Below are positions 6,333 to 16,272 of a stretch of 64,000 nucleotides of DNA, in pieces. A model generated the notes under the pieces. The model was given only the letters and a program-made list of their open reading frames with translations. It was not told the DNA's origin and did no database searches. The position numbers were made by a program, and so were the translations under genes. Source of the DNA: an uncultured Prevotella sp. (lineage in GTDB: Bacteria > Bacteroidota > Bacteroidia > Bacteroidales > Bacteroidaceae); NCBI GenBank assembly GCA_947164965.1, contig CAMUYR010000014.1, positions 1 to 64,000 of the forward strand, read 5' to 3'. Within the stretch, counting starts at the first letter, position 1. Each line of letters opens with the position of its first letter.

Positions 6333-8784
6333 AACGCAACTCGGCGTTTAGTTTCTGCTTCAGGTTCTGAATCAGCTTCTGCATGATGGCGTCGATCTGC
6401 TTGTCACCCATCGTCTTCTCTGCATCTTGCAGTATAAAGTTAACAGCATACGATTTCTTGCCGGCAGGCAGCTTGTCGCCCTCGTAAACATCGAACAACT
6501 CGACTTTCTTCAGGAACTTCTTCTCAGTCTGACGGGCAATATCCTCAATCTGCTGGAACTCAACGCTCTTGTCGATAAGCAGAGCAAGGTCTCGGCTGAC
6601 AGAGGGGAACTTAGGAATCTCCGTAAATTCAACCTTCTGCTTGCGAATCACCTTCATCAGGGCTGTCCAGTTCAGTTCGGCGTAATACACAGGGGTATCA
6701 ATGTCGAACTGCTTCTGCAACTTCTTCGTCAGCACACCCAGTTCGATGAGTTTCTTGCCACCACGGTTCTCGATAGTCAGACCTGCTGAGAAGATGGCAT
6801 TGTCGCTCTTTTTGCGTACCAGCATACCAGGCTGCACACCAATACGAGCCAGGATGTTGTCGACGTGGGCATCCAACTCGGCAAATGAAGTATCTTCGTT
6901 CTGGTGAGCCCATGAACCCTCAACACGCTTACCCGTCAGCCACAAGGCCATATGGTACTGCTCCTTATAGGCCTGCATGGGATCGTCCTGGTTCTCCTTC
7001 GCAGGGTCAAAGCTATAGACATTGCCAAATTCGAAGAAACGACAGTTGGGGTTCTTACGCTTGGCATTATGCTCGATGCTCTCCAGACCGCCATACAGCA
7101 GCGTGCCACGCATGACGTTAAGGTCACTCGACAGCGGATTCATAATCTTCACCAAGTTCTGGTTCTGTGTGTCGTCGTAGTACGACGACTTACTCAACGA
7201 GTTATTCAGAATCTCGTTGAATCCAGCGCCCACCAATTGCTCTGAAACGAGGTTTGCCAACTTGTGCTTCTGGTCTTCGTCGCCCTTAATCACCAGCGAA
7301 GACTTCAACTGGGTAGGAATCTCCACATTATTATATCCATAGATGCGCAGAATATCCTCTACGACATCGCAGGGACGCTGAACATCCACACGATAAGCAG
7401 GAATCTCCAGTTTCAGGGCCTCAGGCGTCTCCTCGAGCACCTTCATCTCCAAGCTGTCGCAGATGCTCTTGATGGTCTCGACAGGAATATCTTTACCTAC
7501 CAGCGAGTGAACATAGCTGTACTCGAGGTCGACAACGGCATTCTCCATCTTCTCTGGATAGATATCCTTGATTTCCATCGACACCTTTCCACCTGCCAGT
7601 TCCTTACAGAGTTGGGCAGCATATTTCAAAGCCTCAACAGTACCATTGGGATCAATACCACGCTCGAAACGGAACGAAGAATCGGTGCTCAGACCATGAC
7701 GGCGGGCTGACTTACGAATCCATGTGGGATGGAAATAGGCACTCTCCAGAACCACATTTCTAGTGGTCTCGTAGGTACCACTACCCTTTCCACCAAACAC
7801 GCCAGCGATACACATCGGCTCTTCGGCATTGCAGATAGCCAGGTCGCGATCGCTCAGTTTATGCTCTACGCCATCCAGCGTCTGGAAAGGAGTACCCTCG
7901 GGCATTGTCTTCACCACAATCTTGTGACCCTTCACCATGTCGGCATCGAAACAATGCAAGGGCTGACCTAACGCCATCATCACATAGTTGGTGATGTCGA
8001 CGATATTATTGATAGGACGCAGACCTATGGTAGTCAGCTTATTCTTCAGCCAATCGGGCGATTCCTTCACCTCACAATCAGTCACACTGACACAAGCATA
8101 ACGCTTACAAGCCTCCTGGTTCTCAATCACTACTTCGATAGGCAGGCTGCTGTCATCGACGGCAAACGTCGATGCGCAGGGTTTGTGGGTAGCCGTCTGA
8201 TAGCCGTTCTGCTTCAGCCAGGCATACAGGTCGCGAGCCACACCCCAATGACTCAGGGCATCAGCACGGTTGGCAGTGATGTCTACCTCGATGAGCCAGT
8301 CGCTCTCCAGATGGTAATACTCAGCGGCAGGCGTACCAACAACAGCATCCTCAGGTAATACGATAATGCCGTCGTGGCTGCTGCCGATACCAATCTCGTC
8401 CTCAGCACATATCATGCCCAAAGACTCGACGCCACGCAGCTTCGATTTCTTAATCACAAACTCCTTGTCGCCATCATAGAGCACACAGCCCAAGTCGGCC
8501 ACAATCACCTTCTGACCTGCAGCCACATTTGGTGCACCACAGACAATCTGCTGTGGCTCGCCCTTACCCAAGTCAACGGTGGTAACATGTAAATGGTCTG
8601 AATCGGGGTGCATCTCGCACGTCAGCACCTTACCAACGTAAAGGCCCTTCAGACCGCCCTTAATACTTTGTACTTCTTCGAGTGCATCAACCTCAAGACC
8701 TGTCGACGTCAAAGCATCGCACACCTGCTGCGGTGTAAGGTCGAAATCAACGTACTCCTTTAGCCATTTATACGATATATTCAT
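6331..8784 (-). CDS. pheT: Phenylalanyl-tRNA synthetase beta subunit
   Basis: The 817-residue product (from ATG 8784, MNISYKWLKEYVDFDL) is normal length. Domains in order are the N-terminal B1 region, an EMAP-type tRNA-binding domain (YVGKVLTCEMHPDSDHL), the B3/B4 editing domain (MALGQPLHCFDADMV), the B5 domain, the catalytic-like core (RFFEFGNVYSFD) and the C-terminal anticodon-binding FDX-ACB domain (FPSVSRDLALLID). With PheS, which is not in this window, it charges tRNA-Phe. The track start at 8820 would overlap the promoter at 8818-8825, so the internal Met is preferred. Confidence 0.96.
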   Translation of the reverse strand: MNISYKWLKEYVDFDLTPQQVCDALTSTGLEVDALEEVQSIKGGLKGLYVGKVLTCEMHPDSDHLHVTTVDLGKGEPQQIVCGAPNVAAGQKVIVADLGCVLYDGDKEFVIKKSKLRGVESLGMICAEDEIGIGSSHDGIIVLPEDAVVGTPAAEYYHLESDWLIEVDITANRADALSHWGVARDLYAWLKQNGYQTATHKPCASTFAVDDSSLPIEVVIENQEACKRYACVSVTDCEVKESPDWLKNKLTTIGLRPINNIVDITNYVMMALGQPLHCFDADMVKGHKIVVKTMPEGTPFQTLDGVEHKLSDRDLAICNAEEPMCIAGVFGGKGSGTYETTRNVVLESAYFHPTWIRKSARRHGLSTDSSFRFERGIDPNGTVEALKYAAQLCKELAGGKVSMEIKDIYPEKMENAVVDLEYSYVHSLVGKDIPVETIKSICDSLEMKVLEETPEALKLEIPAYRVDVQRPCDVVEDILRIYGYNNVEIPTQLKSSLVIKGDEDQKHKLANLVSEQLVGAGFNEILNNSLSKSSYYDDTQNQNLVKIMNPLSSDLNVMRGTLLYGGLESIEHNAKRKNPNCRFFEFGNVYSFDPAKENQDDPMQAYKEQYHMALWLTGKRVEGSWAHQNEDTSFAELDAHVDNILARIGVQPGMLVRKKSDNAIFSAGLTIENRGGKKLIELGVLTKKLQKQFDIDTPVYYAELNWTALMKVIRKQKVEFTEIPKFPSVSRDLALLIDKSVEFQQIEDIARQTEKKFLKKVELFDVYEGDKLPAGKKSYAVNFILQDAEKTMGDKQIDAIMQKLIQNLKQKLNAELR

Positions 8785-8817
8785 TGCAATGATAATTAAT
8801 TTCCTAAAAATCGCGTG

Positions 8818-8825
8818 CAAAATTA
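8818..8825 (-). promoter_or_regulatory. -7 element for pheT
   Basis: The minus strand reads TAATTTTG, followed by a leader of about 30 bases to ATG 8784. It abuts the T-tract of the rprY terminator. Confidence 0.6.
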
Positions 8826-8836
8826 CAAAAAAAAAA

Positions 8837-8860
8837 TGGACTGACCAAACGGTCAGCCCA
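8837..8860 (-). terminator. Rho-independent terminator of rprXY
   Basis: TGGGCTGACC-GTTT-GGTCAGTCCA (minus strand) forms a 10-bp stem with one G-T pair, followed at once by a run of ten T. It lies 7 bp after the rprY stop. Confidence 0.88.
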
Positions 8861-8867
8861 CTTTCTT

Positions 8868-9566
8868 TTATTCTTCCTCTGGAGTTATGAGTTTATAACC
8901 CTTTCCGTGGATGTTGATAATCTCAATTTTGGGGTCGTCTTTAAGGTGTTTACGTAACTTAGTGATGTAAACATCCATCGAGCGAGCATTGAAGTAATTA
9001 TCGTCAATCCAGATAGTTTTCAGAGCAAAATCACGCTGCAAAATCTCGTTGGCATGTGAGCAAAGCAGAGCTAACAACTCGTTCTCCTTTGTCGTCAACT
9101 TGGTTTGTTTATCACCTATAACCAACAGCTGCTTCTGTGTATCGAAGAGGAAGTCGCCAATATGATAGACAGAACTCTCCTTGTTCTTCTTACCACGAAC
9201 TCGACGCAGAATAGCCTCTACACGGAAAACCAATTCCTCCATAGAGAAAGGCTTAGTGATGTAGTCGTCGGCGCCAATCTTGAAGCCCTCAAGAATATCC
9301 TCCTTCAGAGTCTTAGCAGTCAGGAAGATAATGGGAATGTCGGCATTAGCCTGACGAATTTCCTGTGCCAAAGTGAATCCATCCTTTTTAGGCATCATCA
9401 CGTCAAGCACGCAGATATCAAACTTGGTTTTGAGAAAAGCCTTGTAACCGGCCTCACCATCGGGGCAGAGCTCTGCCTGATAGCCTTTGGCTGCCAAATA
9501 CTCACGCAACAGCATTCCGAGGTTCTCGTCGTCTTCACAAAGAAGAATTTTCAGTTTTTCGTCCAT
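8868..9566 (-). CDS. rprY: OmpR-family response regulator RprY
   Basis: The 232-residue protein has a receiver domain with the acidic pair CEDDE, phospho-acceptor Asp in ICVLDVMMPKKDG, Thr/Lys positions in FLTAKT and PF in YITKPFSMEEL. The C-terminal winged helix ends with ARSMDVYITKLRKHLKDDP and IHGKGYKL. Sequence and pairing with the kinase match RprXY of Bacteroides, a system tied to envelope and oxidative stress and originally found through effects on tetracycline-resistance genes. It is 47 bp downstream of the kinase gene and ends in a strong terminator. Confidence 0.88.
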   Translation of the reverse strand: MDEKLKILLCEDDENLGMLLREYLAAKGYQAELCPDGEAGYKAFLKTKFDICVLDVMMPKKDGFTLAQEIRQANADIPIIFLTAKTLKEDILEGFKIGADDYITKPFSMEELVFRVEAILRRVRGKKNKESSVYHIGDFLFDTQKQLLVIGDKQTKLTTKENELLALLCSHANEILQRDFALKTIWIDDNYFNARSMDVYITKLRKHLKDDPKIEIINIHGKGYKLITPEEE

Positions 9567-9613
9567 AACCTTAAATCATTTTAAATTTGACATTATTTTA
9601 ATAACTATTTATT

Positions 9614-11167
9614 TCAATCTTCTTTCAGAATAGGCAGAGAGATAGTAAATTTAGTTCCTTTGCCTAATTCGCTCTCACACTTGATTTCACCCTGATGGAG
9701 ATCTATTACCTTCTTGACATATGCCAGACCGAGTCCGAAGCCTTTCACATCGTGCTTGTTGCCCGTATGGACACGATAGAACTTGTCGAATATCTTCTTC
9801 AGGTTTTCCTTCTTGATACCCAGACCGTTATCACGGATACTCAAGTAGAGCTTATCGTTGTCGTTCCAAGTGCGAATATAGATATCAAGCGGTTCGTCCT
9901 GCTTCCGATATTTCACCGCATTATCCATCAGATTGGTAATGGCATTTTGGAAATGAACCTCATCGACAAATATGCCAGAGTCGACGGCTTCAATCTCCGT
10001 ATATATCTTACCACCAGTATGTTCCACACGCAAATTAAATGATTGCGCGATATTTTCTACGGTCTCATTAAGATCCAATTCCTTCTTCTTGAACACGATG
10101 CTCTTCTTATCGAACATTGACATCTGAAGCACCTTTTCAACCAAGAAACGCAGACGCTTAGACTCATCGGTAATCACTCCACTCAGGTGTTTTGTCATCT
10201 GTTCCGACTTAGTTACAGAATCATCATTCATCATCTGGGCAGCCAACGAGATAGAGGCAATTGGCGTCTTCAGTTCGTGAGTCATATTGTTAATGAAGTC
10301 GTTCTTAATTTCCGTATAACGCTTTTGACGGAATATGACCACAATAGTAAAGAGAAACGTGATAAGCAGCACAATGGTAAAGATGATGCTGGGAATCATA
10401 AAACGCACCGACGAGAAAATATAGCTGCTCATTTCAGGGAAGTGGACACGTACCAAACCCATCTTAGACTGCGGATCATTCTGGAACAGCTTGGTTTCAT
10501 AGGTGTATTCCTTACCAGTTTCCTCATAGTCCGGACAGCGATAGACCTCACGTCCGTCCGTAGTAGAGACCGTAAAATGGTATGGGATATTAATACCATT
10601 GTTGGCCAACTGTTCACGGATGTCATTATCGAGCATACGGAAATTGACACGCTCTTTCAGAGGCTTGTCACTCGCAGTATATAGAATATTATAAATCACC
10701 TCGTCGAGCAATGCTCTCTGATAGACATAACGATTGCGAAGAATCTCCTGCATCGTCTTGGTAGCATCAGCCAGAGAATTCTTATCCTTACGCAGAATCA
10801 TGGCCTTAGGAATAGAAGCAGGCTTAATCTTCAGCGCCTTTACCTGGAACGAAGAATAAATGGTACCATCATCGGCTGCAACAGAAAACTGGTGACTATG
10901 TGTCACACTGCCCAAACCGTCGATAACCATACTATCTTGTGTGAACGCACGACGTTCGGTCTCGTTAACATCCTTCTCCAAATAGCGCATCGTCTCGTTC
11001 ACTTCCATATTGTGCGAGGCTTGATACAAACTGCGATTCACACTCTCATCGAACTGCTCTTTCTTCATCTTTACCATCTCCTCAACATAGGAGAACTGAA
11101 GGAAAAGCAGCACCAGGAACGAGAATCCCATTATGATGGCTATGACCCAAATAGTAGACTTCTTCAT
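9614..11167 (-). CDS. rprX: Membrane sensor histidine kinase RprX
   Basis: The 517-residue protein has two transmembrane helices, at about residues 7-27 (VIAIIMGFSFLVLLFLQFSY) and 258-280 (IIFTIVLLITFLFTIVVIF), flanking a periplasmic sensor of about 230 residues. The kinase core has the H-box MTHELKTPIASIS, N-box NLMDNAVKYR, G1 DNGLGIKKEN and G2 GFGLGLAYVKKV. There is no obvious HAMP domain. It is expected to phosphorylate RprY, encoded next in the operon. The promoter's -7 element sits only about 9 bp before the ATG, so the leader is extremely short. Confidence 0.88.
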   Translation of the reverse strand: MKKSTIWVIAIIMGFSFLVLLFLQFSYVEEMVKMKKEQFDESVNRSLYQASHNMEVNETMRYLEKDVNETERRAFTQDSMVIDGLGSVTHSHQFSVAADDGTIYSSFQVKALKIKPASIPKAMILRKDKNSLADATKTMQEILRNRYVYQRALLDEVIYNILYTASDKPLKERVNFRMLDNDIREQLANNGINIPYHFTVSTTDGREVYRCPDYEETGKEYTYETKLFQNDPQSKMGLVRVHFPEMSSYIFSSVRFMIPSIIFTIVLLITFLFTIVVIFRQKRYTEIKNDFINNMTHELKTPIASISLAAQMMNDDSVTKSEQMTKHLSGVITDESKRLRFLVEKVLQMSMFDKKSIVFKKKELDLNETVENIAQSFNLRVEHTGGKIYTEIEAVDSGIFVDEVHFQNAITNLMDNAVKYRKQDEPLDIYIRTWNDNDKLYLSIRDNGLGIKKENLKKIFDKFYRVHTGNKHDVKGFGLGLAYVKKVIDLHQGEIKCESELGKGTKFTISLPILKED

Positions 11168-11175
11168 ATCAGGTG

Positions 11176-11183
11176 CAAAATTA
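11176..11183 (-). promoter_or_regulatory. -7 element for rprXY
   Basis: The minus strand reads TAATTTTG, ending 9 bp before the rprX start codon. The transcript would be leaderless or nearly so. Confidence 0.55.
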
Positions 11184-11537
11184 GCATTTATCCTGACACT
11201 AAGAAACTTTTTAGTTAATTAATTCCGTTAATTTTAACGTTATTAACTATTTTGAAGTTGTTTAATTAATTAAATTGAACTACAAGATGTAGATATTGAT
11301 ATTGCACTCAACATAATCACCTTAAGTATTCATGTTGTAACCTAAGGTCAGGCTCTTTACAAATGAACCAGAAAATAATACACCTTATTATTATAATTAT
11401 ATGGATTATCAATTCATGTGCAAAGAAACTGGCATTTTTTCATTCTCACAATCCTCATTTATATGGATTTTTCACATTCTACATACAATATCTGTTAAAA
11501 AATAGCGCGATATGAATTAAATATGATATTTTCTTCG
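11184..11537. other. AT-rich intergenic region between rprX and recJ
   Basis: About 350 bp without a credible gene. It is rich in TTAATTAA-type tracts and has a small inverted repeat CGTTAATTTTAACG near 11228-11241. I saw no terminator, tRNA or additional TAnnTTTG promoter on either strand. Confidence 0.5.
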
Positions 11538-11545
11538 TAACTTTG
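11538..11545 (+). promoter_or_regulatory. -7 element for recJ-recQ
   Basis: TAACTTTG matches TAnnTTTG exactly and precedes recJ by 64 bp, giving a 5' leader of roughly 58 nt. Confidence 0.6.
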
Positions 11546-11609
11546 GCATCGTATTATGTGCATATGCATCGAAATACACTAAAGTCGACAAAAATAAAAA
11601 CAATTATAA

Positions 11610-13340
11610 ATGCAATTTAAATGGAATTACGAACCACCTACACCAGAGACACAACAGGCGGCTAAGGAACTGGCCGAAAAGATAGGAATGAGTCCTATCT
11701 TGGCTGGCTTGCTCATCAAACGTGGCGTTAAGACGGAAAGTGCTGCCAAGCGCTTCTTCAGGCCAATGCTCAACGAGCTAATTGACCCGTTCTTGATGAA
11801 CGATATGGATGTAGCTGTTGACCGCCTCAATGATGCTATGGGACGAAAAGAGCGCATCATGGTGTATGGTGATTATGACGTAGACGGCTGTACGGCTGTC
11901 GCTTTAGTGTATAAGTTCTTGCAGCAGTTCTATTCGAATATAGACTACTATATTCCTCATCGCGAAGAAGAAGGGTATGGAGTCAGTAGGAAAGGAATAG
12001 AATTCGCAGCAGAAACGGGTGTCAGTCTTATCATCGTATTGGATTGTGGTATCAAAGCAGTTGACGAGATTGCCTATGCCAAACAATTGGGTATCGATTT
12101 CATCATTTGCGACCATCATGTGCCTGATGAAGTGATGCCACCAGCTGTGGCCATTCTGAATCCAAAACGTACCGATTCAACCTATCCTTTCAAGCACCTT
12201 TGCGGTTGTGGCGTAGGCTTTAAGTTGATGCAGGCTTTTGCAAAGAATAACGGAATCCCATTCTCACGACTTATCTCCCTACTCGATTTCTGTGCTGTCA
12301 GCATTGCTGCTGACTTGGTGCCAGTAGAGAGCGAAAATCGTATTTTGGCATTTCACGGACTGAAACAACTAAACCAGAATGCCTCTACGGGGCTGAAATC
12401 CATTATTGAGATTTGCGGGCTTACCAATCGTGAACTGACTATGAGCGATATTGTGTTTAAGATCGGTCCACGCATCAATGCCTCAGGACGTATGATGAAC
12501 GGAAGAGAAGCTGTTGAGCTTTTGGTGGAGCGTGATCTGCAAAAGGCACTGACAATGGCTACTCGTATCAATGAACTGAACGAGCAACGCAAAGATGTAG
12601 ACAAGCAGATGACCGAAGAGGCCAACGAGATTGTTGAGCGCCTGGAGAGTCAGCAACACATGCAGTCTATTGTGCTTTACGATGAAGGATGGAAGAAGGG
12701 TGTTGTTGGTATTGTAGCATCAAGACTAACAGAACTCTATTTCCGCCCGACGGTGGTTTTGACCATCATCGATGGCATCGCTTCTGGTTCCGCCCGTTCT
12801 GTAGCTGGTTTTGACATTTACGATGCAGTCAAGTCGTGTCGTGATCTTCTGGAAAACTTTGGAGGTCATACTTATGCCGTAGGACTCACGCTGAAACAAG
12901 AAAACATCCCAGAATTCCGTCGTAGGTTCCAAGAATATGTGAGCAGGCACATCATGCCAGAACAGACACAACAAGCACTTGAGATCGACGGAGAAATAGA
13001 CTTCAAGGATGTCAATAAGCGTTTGCTGAATGAACTGAAACGGTTGGCTCCTCATGGACCAGGCAATGAAAAGCCGTTGTTCATCACTAGAAATGTATAC
13101 GACTATGGCACTTCGAAAGTAGTAGGACGTCATCAGGAACATATCAAGTTGGAACTGGTTGATTCCAAGTCGGCTGTGGTTATGAATGGCATTGCCTTCG
13201 GACAGAGCAAAGCTGCACGATACATCAAATCGAAACGCTCGTTTGACATTGTGTATACGATTGAGGAGAATACCTACAAACGTGGTGAGGTACAACTGCA
13301 AATAGAGGATATCCGGCCGTCGGAAGATGAATCATTCTAG
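11610..13340 (+). CDS. recJ: Single-stranded-DNA-specific exonuclease RecJ
   Basis: The 576-residue protein has the DHH phosphoesterase motifs VYGDYDVDGCTA (motif I), VLDCGIKA and ICDHHVPDE (motif III, DHH). These are followed by the DHHA1 domain with KIGPRINASGRM and GIASGSARS, and a C-terminal OB-like segment. It degrades single-stranded DNA 5' to 3' in recombination and mismatch or base-excision repair. The stop lies 14 bp inside the start of recQ, so the nuclease and the helicase that commonly feeds it single strands are translationally linked. Confidence 0.95.
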   Translation: MQFKWNYEPPTPETQQAAKELAEKIGMSPILAGLLIKRGVKTESAAKRFFRPMLNELIDPFLMNDMDVAVDRLNDAMGRKERIMVYGDYDVDGCTAVALVYKFLQQFYSNIDYYIPHREEEGYGVSRKGIEFAAETGVSLIIVLDCGIKAVDEIAYAKQLGIDFIICDHHVPDEVMPPAVAILNPKRTDSTYPFKHLCGCGVGFKLMQAFAKNNGIPFSRLISLLDFCAVSIAADLVPVESENRILAFHGLKQLNQNASTGLKSIIEICGLTNRELTMSDIVFKIGPRINASGRMMNGREAVELLVERDLQKALTMATRINELNEQRKDVDKQMTEEANEIVERLESQQHMQSIVLYDEGWKKGVVGIVASRLTELYFRPTVVLTIIDGIASGSARSVAGFDIYDAVKSCRDLLENFGGHTYAVGLTLKQENIPEFRRRFQEYVSRHIMPEQTQQALEIDGEIDFKDVNKRLLNELKRLAPHGPGNEKPLFITRNVYDYGTSKVVGRHQEHIKLELVDSKSAVVMNGIAFGQSKAARYIKSKRSFDIVYTIEENTYKRGEVQLQIEDIRPSEDESF

Positions 13341-15270
13341 TCATAGAGAAGATTTTCGTTCCATTCTGAAAAGATACTGGGGTTATGACGACTTCAGAGG
13401 TATTCAACGTGAAATCATTGAATCGATATGTGCTGGGCATGATACTCTAGGGTTAATGCCAACGGGTGGCGGAAAATCAATTACCTTTCAGGTTCCGGCT
13501 TTGGCTATGGAAGGTACGTGTATCGTGGTGACACCCCTAATCGCATTAATGAAAGACCAGGTTCACCATCTTCACCAATTAGGCATCCGAGCGGAAGCTA
13601 TCTATAGTGGTCTTCAACACCAGGAAATACTACGCATCTTAGAGAACTGCATCCTGGGGAGTGTTAAACTACTGTATGTATCACCAGAACGATTAGGAAG
13701 TGAACTGTTTCAAAAGAAACTGATGCACATGCAGATCAGTTTCATCACTGTAGATGAAGCTCACTGTATCTCCCAATGGGGCTATGATTTCCGTCCTTCC
13801 TATCTGGAGATTGCGAATATCCGCTTATTATGTCCTTCTGCCCCCGTTTTGGCACTCACAGCCACAGCAACCCCACATGTAGTAGACGACATCTGCAAAC
13901 GACTAGAAATAGAAGACAAGACTAAAGACACAAAGGAAAAAACTTCTTTCAATGTCTTCCGAATGAGTTTCGAACGCAAGAATCTGGCTTATCTCGTACG
14001 CCATGCAGATGACAAGCACTACGAAATTATCAATACGCTACAACAAGCAAGCGGATCGGCTATAATCTATGTACGCAGCAGAAGACACGCCAAGGAAATC
14101 AGCGAATACCTTTGTGAGGCAGGACTGAGCGCGACATTTTATCATGCAGGGCTAGAACACACTGAGAAAGACCAGAGGCAAAGAGACTGGCAACACGATA
14201 GAACCCGCATTATGGTAGCGACCAACGCTTTCGGCATGGGTATCGACAAACCAGATGTTCGTACCGTCATTCACTACGAATGCCCTGATTCACTAGAAGC
14301 ATATTTCCAAGAGGCAGGAAGAGCAGGAAGAGATGGAAAACCTGCTCAAGCTATCTTGCTCTACAACAACAGCGATAATGCAAAATTACAGAAACGCATT
14401 GCCGATACTTTTCCTGAAAAAGATTATATTCGACAAGTCTATGAACACTTGGCCTTCTACTATCAGATAGCTACTGGCGATGGTTATGGAGTAAGTCATG
14501 AATTCAATATCGATGAATTTTGCTTACGTTTCCGTCATTTCCCAATACGCGTCCACTCTGCCCTTCAGATTCTTCAGCGAGCAGGCTATATTGATTATGA
14601 TGAAGAGGCAGACAATCAGGCTCGTGCACGATTTCTTGTAAGCCGTGAAGACCTGTACAGGCTCGAGCAAGTAACACCCGATGAAGAACGGGTCATTGTA
14701 GCTTTGTTACGTAATTATGGTGGTTTGTTTGCTGACTATGGTTATATCGATGAAAGCATGGTTGCACAACAGGCTGGTATTTCTCAACCACAATGTTATG
14801 AGATTTTGAAAGTTCTCTCACAACGCCAATTGATTAGCTTTATTCCACAAAAGAAAGTACCCTATATCCGTTACATGCAACGACGTGAGGACAAAGAACA
14901 TGTAATATTACCCCGTTCCATCTATGAAGAACGTCGTAAACAATATGAATTGCGAATCAAAGCCATGCTTCAATATGCAGAGACCTCCCATAGGTGTCGC
15001 AGTAGAATGTTGTTAGAGTATTTTGGCGAGAAATCAGCAAAGAATTGCGGACAATGCGACTTCTGTCTGGAAGAACATGGAGAGACCGTCACAAAGAAAG
15101 GACAGGAAAATGCTCGCCAACAAATCCTTTCACTATTAGCTGATCGCCAACGACACCACATCACCGAACTCTTCCGTTTGCAGTTACCAACGGATGAACT
15201 GAATGCTGCCCTATCCTATCTGGTTGAGGAAGAAAAGATTAAACAGGAAGATGGTTTCCTGACACTTTAA
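13327..15270 (+). CDS. recQ: ATP-dependent DNA helicase, RecQ family
   Basis: The 647-residue helicase has Walker A (MPTGGGKSITFQ), the DEAH box (VDEAHCISQWG), motif III (LALTATATPHV), motif V (ATNAFGMGIDKPDVR) and motif VI (YFQEAGRAGRDGK). The RQC region has a Cys cluster (CRSRMLLEYFGEKS, then CGQCDFC) that should bind zinc. A winged-helix tail follows, and no clear HRDC domain is seen. It unwinds duplex DNA 3' to 5' during repair. It overlaps recJ by 14 bp, and its 3' end overlaps the convergent phosphatase gene by 4 bp. Confidence 0.93.
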   Translation: MNHSSHREDFRSILKRYWGYDDFRGIQREIIESICAGHDTLGLMPTGGGKSITFQVPALAMEGTCIVVTPLIALMKDQVHHLHQLGIRAEAIYSGLQHQEILRILENCILGSVKLLYVSPERLGSELFQKKLMHMQISFITVDEAHCISQWGYDFRPSYLEIANIRLLCPSAPVLALTATATPHVVDDICKRLEIEDKTKDTKEKTSFNVFRMSFERKNLAYLVRHADDKHYEIINTLQQASGSAIIYVRSRRHAKEISEYLCEAGLSATFYHAGLEHTEKDQRQRDWQHDRTRIMVATNAFGMGIDKPDVRTVIHYECPDSLEAYFQEAGRAGRDGKPAQAILLYNNSDNAKLQKRIADTFPEKDYIRQVYEHLAFYYQIATGDGYGVSHEFNIDEFCLRFRHFPIRVHSALQILQRAGYIDYDEEADNQARARFLVSREDLYRLEQVTPDEERVIVALLRNYGGLFADYGYIDESMVAQQAGISQPQCYEILKVLSQRQLISFIPQKKVPYIRYMQRREDKEHVILPRSIYEERRKQYELRIKAMLQYAETSHRCRSRMLLEYFGEKSAKNCGQCDFCLEEHGETVTKKGQENARQQILSLLADRQRHHITELFRLQLPTDELNAALSYLVEEEKIKQEDGFLTL

Positions 15271-16076
15271 ATCATCCCTATAACATCCAATAACGACTGG
15301 TGGATATGGCCATTAGTTGCAACAACACTATCACCTTGCATAAAGTCATCAGAACCACCATAATTTGTAACACAGCCACCAGCTTCTTGTACAATCAACG
15401 CACCAGCCATATAATCCCACTGACCAATATAGCGTTCGGCATAACCATCTAACCTGCCTGCTGCCACATAACAAAGGGCCATAGCCGCAGAACCGATCAT
15501 TCGGATGCTTCCAACATGACCATAGAAATGATCTATCAGATGCTTAATGACAGGCTTGTAAGCATCACTATTATAAGGAAGTTGCAAGCAAAGCAAAGCA
15601 TCGTTAAGTTCACTCTTTCCAACATGAATAATCTGAGGATTTTCTGCAGAATGCTGAGAATCAGATAAATAGGCCCCACCATCTTTCCAAGCATAAAAGC
15701 ACTCGTCAGCACATATTTCATAGACTACGCCTAATAGAATTTCCTTATTACGAATAAGAGCAATTGATACAGCATAGGGAGCAAAGCCATGAATAAAATT
15801 AGTGGTTCCATCCAGTGGATCTACTACCCACAACAGCTGTTCATCTGTATGAGTAGCCAAACCTTCTTCAGTAATAAAGCCCGCTTCAGGCAACAGATGT
15901 TTTAAGGATTCAACGATTAACTTCTCAGAGTTTTTATCAACATACGACACATAATCGTGCGCATGTTTGCGTTCTACCTTATTCAATGAGAAATTAGCAC
16001 GCTCGTTTTTAATATACGTACCTGCCTCACGGGCTATCTGACAAACACTGAAAGTCAATTTCTGTAAATCCATCAT
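15267..16076 (-). CDS. Inositol monophosphatase family protein
   Basis: The 269-residue protein carries both family signatures, WVVDPLDGTTNFIHG (metal-binding Asp residues) and WDYMAGALIVQEAGG. It also has the upstream Glu in GFITEEG. It is a Mg-dependent, Li-sensitive type phosphatase acting on inositol phosphate, fructose bisphosphate or PAP. The exact substrate cannot be told; SuhB-like or CysQ-like roles are both possible. A second Met follows the first, so the start could be one codon in. Its promoter is at 16102-16109. Confidence 0.88.
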   Translation of the reverse strand: MMDLQKLTFSVCQIAREAGTYIKNERANFSLNKVERKHAHDYVSYVDKNSEKLIVESLKHLLPEAGFITEEGLATHTDEQLLWVVDPLDGTTNFIHGFAPYAVSIALIRNKEILLGVVYEICADECFYAWKDGGAYLSDSQHSAENPQIIHVGKSELNDALLCLQLPYNSDAYKPVIKHLIDHFYGHVGSIRMIGSAAMALCYVAAGRLDGYAERYIGQWDYMAGALIVQEAGGCVTNYGGSDDFMQGDSVVATNGHIHQSLLDVIGMI

Positions 16077-16101
16077 ACCATAAATTTGTTATAAACACAT
16101 G

Positions 16102-16109
16102 CAAAGATA
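16102..16109 (-). promoter_or_regulatory. -7 element for the inositol monophosphatase gene
   Basis: The minus strand reads TATCTTTG, 26 bp before the start codon. Confidence 0.55.
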
Positions 16110-16191
16110 CACATTTTATTGTTAATAAGTGAGAAAAATGCTGAAATAGTGAACTTTACTGCTAATATATTGTTGATTTTTCAAAGAATAT

Positions 16192-16222
16192 TTGGTAGAT
16201 AAGAAGATTTTTTGTACCTTTG
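16192..16222 (+). promoter_or_regulatory. Promoter of rplU-rpmA
   Basis: TTG (16192-16194), a 20-bp spacer and TACCTTTG (16215-16222) form a good Bacteroidetes promoter. The transcript would carry a leader of about 80 nt. Confidence 0.7.
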
Positions 16223-16255
16223 CGCCCGATTTGGTCCGTTTTGGCTCAAACAAGC

Positions 16256-16272
16256 CACAGCACGAAGCTGTG
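16256..16272 (+). promoter_or_regulatory. Hairpin in the rplU leader
   Basis: CACAGC-ACGAA-GCTGTG forms a perfect 6-bp stem in the untranslated leader, followed by CGCCAGGCGG. It may be the site where a ribosomal protein controls its own operon, but this is inference; no named leader family was recognised. Confidence 0.4.

Noticed and set aside
11184-11537. Hidden RNA gene in the rprX-recJ gap
   Set aside because: I found no paired promoter and terminator and no cloverleaf. The AT-rich palindromes are too simple to support a call.
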